Below, one piece after another: positions 15,591-26,109 of a stretch of DNA of 64,000 nt. The position numbers were made by a program, and so were the translations under genes. The stretch covers positions 1 to 64,000 of the forward strand of contig JAFWIO010000076.1 of NCBI GenBank assembly GCA_017514785.1. The letters run 5' to 3'. This stretch comes from Eubacterium sp. (GTDB lineage: Bacteria; Bacillota; Clostridia; Lachnospirales; Lachnospiraceae). The notes beneath the pieces are model-generated. The model was not told where the DNA came from. It saw nothing but the letters and a program-made list of their open reading frames with translations, and searched no databases. The number at the start of each line of letters is the position of its first letter. Position 1 is the first letter of the stretch.

Positions 15591-16145
15591 ATGCAAGAGA
15601 TACTTGATAAACATGTTGAAAAAATGGAGAAGTCACTTGATAACTTGAAAGGTGAACTTACACAGATAAGAGCTGGCCGTGCTAACCCACATATCTTGGA
15701 CGGAATCAAGGTGGATTACTATGGCACACCTACACCTCTAGCACAGGTTGGTAACGTTTCAATTCCTGAGCCTAGAATTATTGCTATTCAGCCTTGGGAC
15801 GGTTCAATGCTAAAAGAGATTGAGCACGCTATCAACGAAGCTGAGATTGGTATCAATCCAACAAACGACGGTAAAGTTATCAGACTTGTTTTCCCAGAGC
15901 TTACTGAGGACCGCAGAAAAGACTTGGTTAAAGATATCAAGAAGCTTGGTGAGAATGCTAAGGTTGCTATCAGAAATATCAGACGTGACGGAATGGACCA
16001 CATCAAGAAAAAAGGTAAAGAAGATGGCGCCCCAGAAGATCAAGTAGCAGATTTTGAAGATTCATTACAGGAAGCTACTGACAAATATGTTAAGAAAGTG
16101 GACGAGACTGTTAAGGCTAAATCAGACGAAGTAATGACAGTTTAA
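15591..16145 (+). CDS. frr: ribosome recycling factor
   Basis: Splits post-termination ribosomes together with EF-G. The 184-residue length fits the family, as do IRAGRANPHILDGIKVDYYGTPTPL, the PWD region, INEAEIGINPTNDGKVIRLVFPELTEDRR and the C-terminal helix. An in-frame TTG at 15576 is rejected because GGAGG at 15578-15582 lies 8 nt before ATG 15591. pyrH ends 22 bp upstream. Confidence 0.97.
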   Translation: MQEILDKHVEKMEKSLDNLKGELTQIRAGRANPHILDGIKVDYYGTPTPLAQVGNVSIPEPRIIAIQPWDGSMLKEIEHAINEAEIGINPTNDGKVIRLVFPELTEDRRKDLVKDIKKLGENAKVAIRNIRRDGMDHIKKKGKEDGAPEDQVADFEDSLQEATDKYVKKVDETVKAKSDEVMTV

Positions 16146-16155
16146 TCACAAGTTT

Positions 16156-16192
16156 CAGAAATTAAGAGGAACTTATAGTTCCTCTATTTCTG
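16156..16192 (+). other. intercistronic hairpin between frr and uppS
   Basis: A strong two-part hairpin: CAGAAAT/ATTTCTG outer arms and GAGGAACT/AGTTCCTC inner arms with a TAT loop. No T-run follows, so it is more likely an RNA-processing or stability element than a terminator. Confidence 0.6.
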
Positions 16193-16212
16193 CGTAATGA
16201 GATAAATTTTTG

Positions 16213-16251
16213 AAAGGAATACGTTTGCCTTCGGCAAACAAAAAGACTATG
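16213..16251 (+). promoter_or_regulatory. uppS ribosome binding site separated from the start by a hairpin
   Basis: AAAGG (16213-16217) is 31 nt upstream of ATG 16249, too far for normal initiation. Between them GTTTGCC-TTC-GGCAAAC (16223-16239) forms a 7-bp hairpin of 17 nt. Folding shortens the spacing to about 14 nt. No nearer ribosome binding site is visible. Confidence 0.55.
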
Positions 16252-16989
16252 GCTAAGAAATTTGATTTAAGTGGTCTAAGGGTTCCAGAGCACGTGGCTA
16301 TCATTTTGGATGGTAACGGCAGATGGGCAAAGAAACATCACGTTCCAAAGAATGTTGGACACTCTAAGGGTTCTGATAATGTGGAAAAGATAGTAGAAGC
16401 AGCCCACGATATGGGAATTAAGTATATTACTGTATACGCTTTCTCTACAGAGAACTGGAATCGCTCTGAAAAAGAAGTTAGTGCATTGATGAAGCTACTT
16501 CGTGACTACTTAAAGCAGTGTCTTAAAAAATCAAAAGATAACAATATGCGATGCCTAATTATTGGAGATAAGACTGGACTAGACCAGGATATCAGAGATA
16601 GCATTGATGAACTAGAAGAGTTTTCCAAGGACTTTGACGGTATCACATTTATTATCGCTCTAAACTACGGAAGTAGGGATGAGATAAGAAGAGCAGTTCA
16701 AAGAATCGCAAAAGATTGTGCGGATGGAAAAATAGCGGCTTCTGATATTAGCGAAGATACTATCAGCAGTTACCTTGATACAAAGGGCATTCCAGACCCA
16801 GATCTTTTGATTAGAACTAGCGGAGAGATTAGACTTTCAAATTTCCTTATGTGGCAGGCGGCTTACACAGAGTATTATTTTACAGACGTGTTATGGCCAG
16901 ACTTTAAACCAAAGCATCTGATATCAGCCATTGAGGAATACAGTAGACGCGATAGAAGATATGGCGGAAGAAACGAAGACGACGAATAG
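16249..16989 (+). CDS. uppS: isoprenyl transferase (undecaprenyl diphosphate synthase)
   Basis: Cis-prenyltransferase that makes undecaprenyl diphosphate, the lipid carrier for peptidoglycan and wall polymers. In 246 residues it shows the catalytic ILDGNGRWAKK, VGHSKGSDN, YAFSTENWNRSEKEV and DLLIRTSGEIRLSNFLMWQ motifs in family order. The open frame reaches TTG 16210, but ATG 16249 (MAKKFDLSGL) gives the normal N-terminus. Initiation may involve the hairpin in the leader. cdsA begins 41 bp later. Confidence 0.95.
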   Translation: MAKKFDLSGLRVPEHVAIILDGNGRWAKKHHVPKNVGHSKGSDNVEKIVEAAHDMGIKYITVYAFSTENWNRSEKEVSALMKLLRDYLKQCLKKSKDNNMRCLIIGDKTGLDQDIRDSIDELEEFSKDFDGITFIIALNYGSRDEIRRAVQRIAKDCADGKIAASDISEDTISSYLDTKGIPDPDLLIRTSGEIRLSNFLMWQAAYTEYYFTDVLWPDFKPKHLISAIEEYSRRDRRYGGRNEDDE

Positions 16990-17030
16990 TTATTAGTGAC
17001 GTGAGGGAAATATAAAGCAGAGAGGTTATT

Positions 17031-17924
17031 ATGGGAGTATCGAATTTTGCAAATAAATCATTTGTATCAAGAACGCTTAGCGGAATAGTGATGGTTGCAC
17101 TATTGGTAGTAGGCTTGACAGTAGGTGGTGAATACTGGGGAGGAAGATGGTTATTCTTCGCAAACATGATCATTTCACTTATTGCAGTGTACGAGCTATA
17201 TAAGTCGTTCGATATGCAAAAGACATTGATGGGATTCACAGGTTATGTGGCTCTGATTGCTTACTATGTGCTTATTTACTTTGATCAGTACAGCGTGCGA
17301 ATTTTAGGAAACACAATCCACGGCAAAAGATTTATGATGATCTTTATGGTTATGTTTTTAATCGTTTTATTTGCCGAGTACGTTTTCTTATATCCACAGT
17401 ACAACGCAAAGCAAGTGGCAGTAGTGTTTATGTGCATGGTTTATGCAGGAGTTATGCTTTCATACCTTTACATCACAAGAATGGAGTATAACGGTTTGTA
17501 TACTGTTTGGCTAATCTTCATTGCAAGCTGGGGCTGCGATACTTGCGCATACCTAGCAGGCGTGGCATTCGGTAAACACAAAATGGCTCCAGTGCTTAGC
17601 CCTAAGAAATCAGTGGAAGGTGCTATAGGTGGTATCCTAGGTGCAGCTTTGATAGGCGGCATTTACGCATATATCTTCCAGGACAAAATCGACAAGATTC
17701 CAAATCCAGTTTTAGTGTTCGCTGTTATTTGTGCAGTGGCAGGACTAGTTTCAATGACTGGTGACTTGGTGGCTTCAGCTATCAAGCGTAACAACAACAT
17801 CAAAGACTACGGAAAAATAATTCCAGGTCACGGCGGAATTATGGATAGATTTGACAGTGTAATTTATGTGGCACCAGTTATCTGGTTGCTCGTTTATATA
17901 ATGACAGGAATGAGTGTAGATTAA
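17031..17924 (+). CDS. cdsA: phosphatidate cytidylyltransferase
   Basis: Integral membrane enzyme converting phosphatidic acid and CTP to CDP-diacylglycerol for phospholipid synthesis. It has 297 residues with about eight hydrophobic segments. The C-terminal family signature is clear: LSPKKSVEGAIGG followed by MTGDLVASAIKRNN, KDYGKIIPGHGG and MDRFDS. A purine-rich GAGAGG precedes the ATG. It sits between uppS and dxr, the usual Firmicute order. Confidence 0.95.
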   Translation: MGVSNFANKSFVSRTLSGIVMVALLVVGLTVGGEYWGGRWLFFANMIISLIAVYELYKSFDMQKTLMGFTGYVALIAYYVLIYFDQYSVRILGNTIHGKRFMMIFMVMFLIVLFAEYVFLYPQYNAKQVAVVFMCMVYAGVMLSYLYITRMEYNGLYTVWLIFIASWGCDTCAYLAGVAFGKHKMAPVLSPKKSVEGAIGGILGAALIGGIYAYIFQDKIDKIPNPVLVFAVICAVAGLVSMTGDLVASAIKRNNNIKDYGKIIPGHGGIMDRFDSVIYVAPVIWLLVYIMTGMSVD

Positions 17925-17933
17925 GGACGTATT

Positions 17934-19112
17934 ATGAAAAACATTTCGGTACTCGGCTCAACAGGTTCTATCGGAACCCAGACTCTTGAGATAGTTAGAG
18001 CCAATGATGATTTAAAAGTGGTAGCTTTGGCTGCCGGTTCAAATATCGAAAAACTAGAGGAGCAAATTCGCGAATTTGCCCCTTTGTTAGTATGTGTGTT
18101 TAACGAGGCTGCGGCAAAGGAATTGGCTGATAAGATTTCTGATCTAGATGTTAAGGTAGTTTCAGGAATGGAAGGCTTGATAGAAGCAGCCACCATAGAT
18201 GAAGCCGAAATAGTAGTGACAGCATTTGTCGGAATGATTGGTATTAAGCCAACACTAGAAGCTATAAAGGCTAAAAAAGATATTGCTCTAGCAAACAAAG
18301 AAACTTTGGTTACTGCTGGGCATTTGGTGATGCCTTTGGCGAAGGAGAATAATGTGAAGATTCTTCCTGTAGATTCTGAGCACAGTGCGATATTCCAGAG
18401 TCTACAAGGAAATGAAATGAATAAAATTGATAAGATTCTTTTGACTGCATCAGGCGGACCTTTTAGAGGATGGACTGTGGACCAGATGAAAGATATCAAG
18501 GTGGAAGATGCGCTCAAACACCCAAATTGGGCAATGGGTCAAAAAATAACCATTGACTCTAGTACAATGGTTAACAAAGGATTAGAAGTGATAGAAGCTA
18601 AGTGGCTATTTAATGTTGGACTTGATGATATTCAGGTTGTTGTTCAGCCACAGAGTCTTATTCATTCGATGGTTCAGTACGAAGACGGTGGCATTATTGC
18701 ACAGCTTGGTACACCAGATATGAAACTTCCAATCCAGTACGCTCTATATTACCCAGAGAGAAAATATCTAGCTGGCGATAGAGTGGATTTCGAACAGATT
18801 AGTGAAATCAGCTTCGAGAAACCGGACCTTGATAATTTCAAAGGATTAAGATTGGCTTACTCTGCAGCTAAGAGAAGTGATGAGAAAGCAAAGGATGATC
18901 CTTTCTTTGGCGATTCCATGCCTACTGTCTTTAACGCGGCAAACGAAAAGGCAGTTGCTATGTTTTTGAATCGCGAGATTGGATATTTAGATATAGCAGA
19001 TACTATCGAGTACTGCATGGACAGACACGAAGTGATAGACAACCCAACTTTTGAGCAGATATTAGAAGTTGAGAAGTGGGTTTACGAGATGATAGAGGAG
19101 AAGTATAAGTAA
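17934..19112 (+). CDS. dxr: 1-deoxy-D-xylulose 5-phosphate reductoisomerase
   Basis: Second step of the MEP isoprenoid pathway: NADPH-dependent rearrangement and reduction of DXP to 2-C-methyl-D-erythritol 4-phosphate. The 392 residues include the NADPH-binding GSTGSIGTQTLEIV at the N-terminus, ANKETLVTAG, the metal- and substrate-binding DSEHSAIFQ, SGGPFRGW and the C-terminal helical domain. Its stop codon overlaps the rseP ATG by one base (TAATG), implying translational coupling. Confidence 0.97.
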   Translation: MKNISVLGSTGSIGTQTLEIVRANDDLKVVALAAGSNIEKLEEQIREFAPLLVCVFNEAAAKELADKISDLDVKVVSGMEGLIEAATIDEAEIVVTAFVGMIGIKPTLEAIKAKKDIALANKETLVTAGHLVMPLAKENNVKILPVDSEHSAIFQSLQGNEMNKIDKILLTASGGPFRGWTVDQMKDIKVEDALKHPNWAMGQKITIDSSTMVNKGLEVIEAKWLFNVGLDDIQVVVQPQSLIHSMVQYEDGGIIAQLGTPDMKLPIQYALYYPERKYLAGDRVDFEQISEISFEKPDLDNFKGLRLAYSAAKRSDEKAKDDPFFGDSMPTVFNAANEKAVAMFLNREIGYLDIADTIEYCMDRHEVIDNPTFEQILEVEKWVYEMIEEKYK

Positions 19113-20452
19113 TGCAGACATTTATTGGCATAATTATTGCAATTTTAATATTCGGCTTGCTCGTTTTAATTCACGAGTTCGGACACTTTATTTTTGCGAA
19201 AAAATTTGGTGTTACTGTGAACGAGTTTTCGATAGGAATGGGACCAAGAATCTTTAGCCGTGTGGCAAAGAGTGGAACTAGATATTCTATCAAGGCGCTA
19301 CCTATCGGTGGTTCATGTGCCATGTTAGGAGAAGATGAAGACAACATGGAAGAAGGTTCGTTTAACTCTAAACCTAGATGGCAAAGATTTTTAATTGTAT
19401 TTGCAGGACCGCTATTTAACTTTTTGCTAGCGTTTGTTTTATCTTTGATTGTGATTGGGTTTGCTGGAACAGATCCATCTACAGTTACATATGTTCAAGG
19501 TGAAAAAGCGCCTTCAGCAGAAATAAAACAAGAGGCTCCTAGTAACGCTTACAAAGCTGGACTTCGCACTGGTGATAAAATCACAAAGTTTAACGGTGCG
19601 TGGATTTCTATTGGTAGAGAATTGTACGTAGAAGAATATACTGACCCAATAGGCAAAGATCCAATTACTTTGACGTACGAGCGTGATGGTAAGAAAAAAA
19701 CTATCACATACAAGCCAGACAAAGAAAATAAATACTTGCTTGGAATAAGTTATAGTACTGGCTCAAATGCCCCTGTGATTTCGCAGGTGACAAAGGGCTC
19801 TGCTATGGCAAAAGCGGGAGTGGTAGCAAACGATCAGATACTTAAGATTAATGGCACAAAGATTAGTTCTGGCGAGGAACTATCTAAATATTTGGAAGAG
19901 CATCCACTAGATGGCAGCGAGATCAGACTTGATTTAAAGAGAAACAATACACTGTTTGATGTGAAAGTTAAACCTATCAAGCAAAACGCTTACTCTACAG
20001 GTTTTGCATATAACCTAGTTAGGGAACGACAGGGATTCTTCGGAACGATCAAATACAGTTTGGTTGAGATGAGATACGAAGTGTTTACTGTTCTTAAGAG
20101 TTTGAAGATGCTAATTACTGGTGGAGTTTCAGCAAACGAAGTTTCAGGCCCAGTAGGAATCGTAAGCGTGATTGGTGACACCTACAAAGAAAACGCACAG
20201 CACGGTTTTGGAATTACATTGCTTGCGCTTCTAAACCTAGCAATCATGCTAAGTGCAAACTTGGGTGTAATGAACTTGCTTCCAATTCCAGCGCTTGATG
20301 GTGGAAGATTATTAATCTACATTATTGAGGCAATCACTAGAAAACAAATTCCGAAAGACAAAGAGGGAATGATACACTTTATCGGATTTATAATACTTAT
20401 GGCACTGATGGTATTCTTAGTATTTAACGATATAAGAAAGTTGATATTTTAA
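19112..20452 (+). CDS. rseP: RseP/RasP-type site-2 membrane metalloprotease
   Basis: Intramembrane zinc protease of the M50B family that cleaves anti-sigma factors and signal-peptide remnants. The first membrane segment carries the zinc motif HEFGH (residues 21-25); the second zinc ligand is in [14 protein letters not shown] (about 394). Two PDZ domains lie between (about 140-215 and 220-300, the latter with [20 protein letters not shown]). The 446 residues fit the two-PDZ form. It overlaps dxr by one base and is 2 bp from ispG. Confidence 0.93.
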   Translation: MQTFIGIIIAILIFGLLVLIHEFGHFIFAKKFGVTVNEFSIGMGPRIFSRVAKSGTRYSIKALPIGGSCAMLGEDEDNMEEGSFNSKPRWQRFLIVFAGPLFNFLLAFVLSLIVIGFAGTDPSTVTYVQGEKAPSAEIKQEAPSNAYKAGLRTGDKITKFNGAWISIGRELYVEEYTDPIGKDPITLTYERDGKKKTITYKPDKENKYLLGISYSTGSNAPVISQVTKGSAMAKAGVVANDQILKINGTKISSGEELSKYLEEHPLDGSEIRLDLKRNNTLFDVKVKPIKQNAYSTGFAYNLVRERQGFFGTIKYSLVEMRYEVFTVLKSLKMLITGGVSANEVSGPVGIVSVIGDTYKENAQHGFGITLLALLNLAIMLSANLGVMNLLPIPALDGGRLLIYIIEAITRKQIPKDKEGMIHFIGFIILMALMVFLVFNDIRKLIF

Positions 20453-20454
20453 TT

Positions 20455-21513
20455 ATGTTTAGAGATCAGACTAAAGAAGTGAAAATCGGAAACAAAGTAA
20501 TAGGTGCAGGAAATCCTATTATGATTCAGTCTATGACAAACACAAAGACTGAAGATGTGGAAGCCACTGTAGCTCAGATTAAAGAGCTAGAGGCTGCCGG
20601 CTGCGACATTATTCGCTGCGCTGTACCAACTATGGAAGCGGCAGAGGCCCTATCTAAAATTAAAGAGCAGATAAACATTCCGCTAGTTGCTGATATTCAC
20701 TTTGACTATAAACTAGCAATTGCCGCTATGGAAAACGGCGCCGACAAAATCCGCATAAACCCTGGAAACATTGGCTCTATCGAAAATGTAAAAGCAGTGG
20801 TGGATGTGGCAAAGGAAAGAAACATCCCAATTCGTGTGGGTGTAAACTCAGGTTCACTAGAAAAACCTATCCTAGAAAAGTACGGCAAAGTAACTGCCGA
20901 GGGTATAGTTGAAAGCGCATTGGATAAAGTAAAGATAATTGAGGACTTAGGATACGACAACCTAGTCATTAGTATAAAATCTTCAGATGTAATGATGTGT
21001 GTGAAAGCTCACGAGCTTATCGCTGAAAAGACTAATCACCCACTTCACGTTGGAATTACAGAGTCTGGCACTATTACATCAGGAAACATCAAATCATCTA
21101 TCGGCCTTGGACTTATTCTAAACCAGGGTATTGGAGACACTATCCGCGTGTCTTTGACGGGTGAACCTCTTGAGGAGATAAAGAGTGCGAAACTTATTTT
21201 AAAGACTCTAGGTCTTCGTAGCGGAGGCATAAGTGTGGTGTCTTGTCCAACTTGTGGAAGAACGCAGATTGATTTGATTGGCCTAGCAAACAAAGTGGAA
21301 AACATGGTCACAAAATATGACGATCTTAATATAAAAGTGGCAGTGATGGGTTGCGTTGTTAACGGCCCTGGAGAAGCCAGAGAAGCCGACATAGGAATAG
21401 CCGGCGGCAAAGGAGAAGGCCTACTTATAAAGAAAGGCGAAATTATCAAAAAGGTTCCGGAGGAGGAACTTGTAAACGTATTAGAGGAAGAATTGAAAAC
21501 TTGGGGAAAGTAA
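20455..21513 (+). CDS. ispG: 4-hydroxy-3-methylbut-2-en-1-yl diphosphate synthase
   Basis: Penultimate MEP-pathway enzyme, with a 4Fe-4S cluster, converting MEcPP to HMBPP. The 352 residues show the TIM-barrel start [28 protein letters not shown] and GVNSGSLE. Cluster cysteines appear in SCPTCGR (about 263-268) and [11 protein letters not shown] (about 300). No strong ribosome binding site precedes it, so translation likely follows from rseP. It works with dxr, four kb upstream in the same operon, in isoprenoid supply. Confidence 0.96.
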   Translation: MFRDQTKEVKIGNKVIGAGNPIMIQSMTNTKTEDVEATVAQIKELEAAGCDIIRCAVPTMEAAEALSKIKEQINIPLVADIHFDYKLAIAAMENGADKIRINPGNIGSIENVKAVVDVAKERNIPIRVGVNSGSLEKPILEKYGKVTAEGIVESALDKVKIIEDLGYDNLVISIKSSDVMMCVKAHELIAEKTNHPLHVGITESGTITSGNIKSSIGLGLILNQGIGDTIRVSLTGEPLEEIKSAKLILKTLGLRSGGISVVSCPTCGRTQIDLIGLANKVENMVTKYDDLNIKVAVMGCVVNGPGEAREADIGIAGGKGEGLLIKKGEIIKKVPEEELVNVLEEELKTWGK

Positions 21514-21514
21514 A

Positions 21515-24500
21515 TTGAAAAAGTTTTTTGATGTATTTCAAAATTTAAAATTAAAAGATGATATAAAAGCTCTCTTCGAAGATGTGACTGTAATCAAGAT
21601 TACAACAAACAGAGATCACACAAAGATGAGAGTGTATATCGAAAGTAGCAGACTTATTGAAAAGTCTGCTATTTATGATGTGAAAAAAGCAATCGAGCAA
21701 AGTCTTATGACTGGCAAACATATGGAAGTACAAATCATAGAAAAGTACAACCTATCAAGCCAGTACACAAGAGAGTATTTGCTAGAGGAATACAAAGAAA
21801 GTCTAGCAATGGAGTTCGGCGAGAAATATCACACATTGGGAGTTAACTTTAAAAAAGCTCCAATGCACTTTGACGGAGACAAACTAGAAATTAGTTTTAT
21901 TAAGTCTATCGTGGCTGAGTCCAAAGTAAACGATATGGTAGAAGAACTTAAACACATCTTTGCCGAGCGCTTTGGAATGCCTATAGAAGTGGAAGTGTTC
22001 ATGAAAGAATCTCAAGGAAGAAGATTTGAGGAGCACAACAAAAAGAAGATAGAAAACGAAGTTCAGGCTATTATGAAGAAGAGTCAGAAGGAGCCTGAGA
22101 AGAAAGAGACCGAGACCGACGAAGACGGAAATGAAATTGTTGTAAAGAAAGTGACTAAAGCCTCAGCCGAAGATAGAGATGGAGTAGTCTACGGCAAAGA
22201 CTTTGACTTGGAAGATGCTAACAACAAAAGAATTATTAACGACCTTAAAGATGTGTACGAAGGCACTGGTCGTGTTATTTGTAAAGGACAAATCTTTGGC
22301 ATAGATTCAAATGAAACTAGAACAGGTAAGTTCATCGTGAAGATGGACATTACAGATTTTACTGACAGTATCACTGTTAAAATTTTCCTACCTAACGAGG
22401 CCGTGAAGGATGACTTCCTATCTATTGTTAAGAAGGGAACTTTCATTCAGGTTTTAGGTAGTGCTTTGTACGATGACTTTGACGGGGAAGTTGAGATTAC
22501 TCGTGTGGGCGGAATTAAGGTTATTCCTGGTTTCGCTAAATCTGTGCGCGAAGATAACGCGGTAGAAAAGAGAGTGGAACTTCACTGTCATACAAAGATG
22601 AGTGATATGGACGCGGTTACTGATCCTGGAGATTTGGTTCAGCGCGCATACGACTGGGGACATAAGGCTATTGCTATTACTGATCACGGTGTGGTTCTAG
22701 GTTTCCCAGATGCACATCATCAGTTTGAGAGTATAAAAGCAAAATGCAAGAAGAATAATGAAGAGTGTGACTTTAAAGTAATTTACGGTGTGGAAGCATA
22801 TTTGGTAGATGACATCAAGGGTATGATTGTAAATTCTAAAGGTCAGACATTTGATTCGGAATTTGTGGTCTTTGACTTGGAGACTACTGGTTTTAGCGCT
22901 GCACAGGATAAGATTATCGAGATTGGTGCTGTAAAGATTAAGGATGGAGAAATAGTTGATAGATTCTCTACCTTTGTGAACCCTGAGAGACCAATTCCAT
23001 TTAGAATAGAGGACTTAACTGGCATTAACGATGTGATGGTTAAGGACTCGCCAAAGATAGAAGAAGTATTGCCTAAGTTTATGGAGTTCTGCAAAGACTC
23101 AATTATGGTTGCGCACAATGCAGACTTTGATATGAGTTTTATCGAGGCAAACTGCAGACGTATGGATATTCCATGCGAGTTTACTGTGATAGATACAGTG
23201 GGACTTTCTAGATTCCTTGTAACGGGTCTTGCTAGATATAAGCTTGATACTGTGGCAAAGGCTTTGGGTGTTCCTCTTGGAAATCACCATAGAGCTGTGG
23301 ATGACGCAGAGTGTACTGCGCGCATTTTCCAGAAACTATGCTCAAGAATGAAAGAGCAGGGTATTACAAATCTAGATGAGGCAAACGAAAAAGGTATTGA
23401 GTCAGATGAGTTTAAGAGTAAACTTCCATCAAACCACGCCATCATTTTGGTTAAGAACTTGGTTGGTTTGAAGAATCTCTATAAACTTATCTCTATTTCA
23501 CATATCGAGACTTTCGCAAACAAACGTCCTCGAATTATGAAGAGTGACTATTTGAAATTAAAAGAAGGATTGATTATTGGTAGTGCGTGTGAGGCTGGTG
23601 AATTATATCAGGCTATTCTTCACGATAAGCCAGCTCAAGAGATTGCTAGAATAGCAGACTTTTACGACTACTTTGAAATTCAACCAATCGGAAATAATGA
23701 GTTTATGGTGAGAACTGGAAACTCTGAGATAGATGATAAGAAGAAATTCTTAGTTGATTCTAGAAAAGATCTAGAAGAAGTTAATAAAAAGATTTACAAG
23801 CTTGGACAAAAAGTGGGCAAGATGACAGTGGCTACTTGTGATGTGCATTTTATGGATCCAGAAGACGAACTATACAGAAGAATTATTCAGTATGGTAATG
23901 GATATTCTGATGCGGATGATCAGCCACCAATTTATCTAAGAACTACTGAGGAAATGCTAGATGAGTTTGAGTACTTAGGTTCAGATGTGGCAGAGGAAGT
24001 AGTAATCACAAACACAAATAAGATTGCAGATATGATAGAAACTATTTCACCTATCCACCCAGACAAATGTCCACCAGTGCTTGAGAATTCAGAAGAGAAC
24101 TTGCGTAATATGTGCTACGAGAAAGCACATGAAATGTATGGTGATAAACTTCCAAAGATAGTAGAGGAAAGACTAGAAACAGAGCTTAACTCTATTATCG
24201 GTAATGGATATGCCGTAATGTACATAATGGCACAGAAACTAGTTACTAAGTCTAACGAAGATGGCTACCTAGTAGGATCCAGGGGTTCTGTTGGATCATC
24301 TTTTGCAGCTACTATGTCTAGCATCACAGAGTGTAACCCTTTGGCTCCACATTATTATTGTGAGCATTGTCGTACATCAGTATTTGAGAATGAATACTCA
24401 TCATCAGGTGATGTAGATAAAGAAAAGATAGAAGAACTACAAGGTCATATCGTTGAAATCCGCCGCGATGGTGGTGTGGGATTTGACTTGCCGGACGGCA

Positions 24501-26059
24501 TTTGTCCACACTGTGGAGAGAAGATGAAAAAAGACGGCCTTGAGATTCCGTTCGAGACATTCCTTGGCTTTGGCGGAAACAAAGAGCCTGATATCGACCT
24601 TAACTTCTCTGGTGATTACCAGGCCAGAGCTCACGCATACACAGAGGAAATGTTCGGCAAAGGAAACACATTTAGAGCCGGAACTATTTCTGGCGTAGCT
24701 GAAAAGACTGCTTTTGGTTACGTAAAGCATTACTACGAAGAGCACAACGAGCAAAAGAGAAAAGCAGAGATAGAGCGAATCAAAAATAGAATAACAGGTG
24801 TACGTAAAACTACTGGACAGCATCCAGGCGGTATCGTTATCGTTCCTCGCGACAAAGAGATTTACGATTTCACACCTATCCAAAAACCTGCTAACGATAT
24901 GAACACAGATACTATCACAACACACTTTGAGTACCATGCTATTGATAGTAACTTGCTTAAACTTGATGAGCTAGGACACGACGATCCAACTATGATTCGT
25001 CGTTTGGAAAAATACACCGATACAGACGTACGTAAAGACGTACCTTTTGACGATCCAAAGGTTATGTCGTTATTTGAGAGTCCAAAGGTGCTTGGCATCA
25101 CATCAAACGATATTGATGGATGTCCAACAGGTAGTTTAGGACTTCCGGAGTTAGGAACAGATTTTGTTATCCAGATGATTGTAGACACAAAGCCTACTAA
25201 GTTTGCCGATTTGGTACGTTTGGCGGGATTGTCTCATGGTACAAACGTGTGGCTTGGAAACGCACAGCTTCTAATTAAAGACGGAAGATGTACCATTTCA
25301 TCAGCCATCTGTACGCGTGATGATATCATGGTTTATTTGATGGACAAAGGAATCGATCCGCTCCTAAGTTTTGAAATAATGGAGCATGTCCGTAAAGGAA
25401 AAGGCCTTCTAAACTACATCGACAAAGAAGGAAACGAGATAGACGAAGAACAAGTCATGCGCGACAACGATGTTCCAGATTGGTACATTTGGTCATGCAA
25501 GAAGATTTCGTACATGTTCCCTAAGGCGCATGCTGCCGCATACATTATGATGGCGCTTCGTGTAGCCTGGTATAAAGTTTACCATCCGCTTGCATACTAT
25601 GCAGCATTCTTTGGCATCCGTGCAAAACAGTTCAACTACGAAACAATGTGCATGGGCCCACAGAAGTTGGAGATGGAATACAACGAAGTAAAAAATAGAA
25701 TTAACAACCACACATCTCTTCCAAAGGACGATGCTACATACTCAGACATGAGAGTAGTACAGGAGATGTACGCAAGAGGCTTTGAGTTTATGCCTTTAGA
25801 CATCTACAGAGCAAAGGCTCACGATTTCCAGATCTTTGACGGAAAGATAATGCCATCGCTTGATAGTATCGAGGGCATGGGAGATAAAGCCGCTGAGCAG
25901 CTAGAAGAAGTAATCAGCCAGATGGACGGCCCATTCGAATCCAAGAAAGAGATGATTGAAAAGTGTGGAATAAACAAAACAGTAATGGAGACTATGACAA
26001 AACTTGGTTTATTGGATGGAATGAAAGAAGATAGCCAATTATCAATTTTTGATTTATAA
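21515..26059 (+). CDS. polC: DNA polymerase III, Gram-positive PolC alpha subunit
   Basis: Main replicative polymerase of low-GC Gram-positives, with built-in proofreading. The 1514 residues show an N-terminal domain, an OB fold (about 235-330), a PHP domain starting ELHCHTKMSDMDAV (about 350), an inserted DEDD exonuclease (about 447-610: FVVFDLETTGF, VAHNADFDMSF, HHRAVDDAECTA), a zinc finger (CEHC about 948, CPHC about 996), palm motif PDIDLNFSGDYQ (about 1025) and the duplex-binding C-terminus. The protein ends QLSIFDL, a good beta-clamp-binding peptide. It starts with TTG one base after the ispG stop. It ends the core operon; an unrelated island follows where rimP would normally be. Confidence 0.95.
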   Translation: MKKFFDVFQNLKLKDDIKALFEDVTVIKITTNRDHTKMRVYIESSRLIEKSAIYDVKKAIEQSLMTGKHMEVQIIEKYNLSSQYTREYLLEEYKESLAMEFGEKYHTLGVNFKKAPMHFDGDKLEISFIKSIVAESKVNDMVEELKHIFAERFGMPIEVEVFMKESQGRRFEEHNKKKIENEVQAIMKKSQKEPEKKETETDEDGNEIVVKKVTKASAEDRDGVVYGKDFDLEDANNKRIINDLKDVYEGTGRVICKGQIFGIDSNETRTGKFIVKMDITDFTDSITVKIFLPNEAVKDDFLSIVKKGTFIQVLGSALYDDFDGEVEITRVGGIKVIPGFAKSVREDNAVEKRVELHCHTKMSDMDAVTDPGDLVQRAYDWGHKAIAITDHGVVLGFPDAHHQFESIKAKCKKNNEECDFKVIYGVEAYLVDDIKGMIVNSKGQTFDSEFVVFDLETTGFSAAQDKIIEIGAVKIKDGEIVDRFSTFVNPERPIPFRIEDLTGINDVMVKDSPKIEEVLPKFMEFCKDSIMVAHNADFDMSFIEANCRRMDIPCEFTVIDTVGLSRFLVTGLARYKLDTVAKALGVPLGNHHRAVDDAECTARIFQKLCSRMKEQGITNLDEANEKGIESDEFKSKLPSNHAIILVKNLVGLKNLYKLISISHIETFANKRPRIMKSDYLKLKEGLIIGSACEAGELYQAILHDKPAQEIARIADFYDYFEIQPIGNNEFMVRTGNSEIDDKKKFLVDSRKDLEEVNKKIYKLGQKVGKMTVATCDVHFMDPEDELYRRIIQYGNGYSDADDQPPIYLRTTEEMLDEFEYLGSDVAEEVVITNTNKIADMIETISPIHPDKCPPVLENSEENLRNMCYEKAHEMYGDKLPKIVEERLETELNSIIGNGYAVMYIMAQKLVTKSNEDGYLVGSRGSVGSSFAATMSSITECNPLAPHYYCEHCRTSVFENEYSSSGDVDKEKIEELQGHIVEIRRDGGVGFDLPDGICPHCGEKMKKDGLEIPFETFLGFGGNKEPDIDLNFSGDYQARAHAYTEEMFGKGNTFRAGTISGVAEKTAFGYVKHYYEEHNEQKRKAEIERIKNRITGVRKTTGQHPGGIVIVPRDKEIYDFTPIQKPANDMNTDTITTHFEYHAIDSNLLKLDELGHDDPTMIRRLEKYTDTDVRKDVPFDDPKVMSLFESPKVLGITSNDIDGCPTGSLGLPELGTDFVIQMIVDTKPTKFADLVRLAGLSHGTNVWLGNAQLLIKDGRCTISSAICTRDDIMVYLMDKGIDPLLSFEIMEHVRKGKGLLNYIDKEGNEIDEEQVMRDNDVPDWYIWSCKKISYMFPKAHAAAYIMMALRVAWYKVYHPLAYYAAFFGIRAKQFNYETMCMGPQKLEMEYNEVKNRINNHTSLPKDDATYSDMRVVQEMYARGFEFMPLDIYRAKAHDFQIFDGKIMPSLDSIEGMGDKAAEQLEEVISQMDGPFESKKEMIEKCGINKTVMETMTKLGLLDGMKEDSQLSIFDL

Positions 26060-26076
26060 ATAAATGTGATAACCAC

Positions 26077-26104
26077 TTGAAAAAACATTAATAATGTTTA
26101 TAAT
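26077..26104 (+). promoter_or_regulatory. promoter of the type III antitoxin RNA
   Basis: TTGAAA at 26077-26082, 16-bp spacer, TATAAT at 26099-26104. Transcription would begin near 26111, at the first hairpin of the tandem-repeat RNA. Confidence 0.7.
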
Positions 26105-26109
26105 AAAAG

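Noticed and set aside
24437..24937. Minus-strand ORF of 166 codons opposite polC
   Set aside because: It lies entirely within the polC palm region, has no ribosome binding site and a composition expected from the complementary strand.
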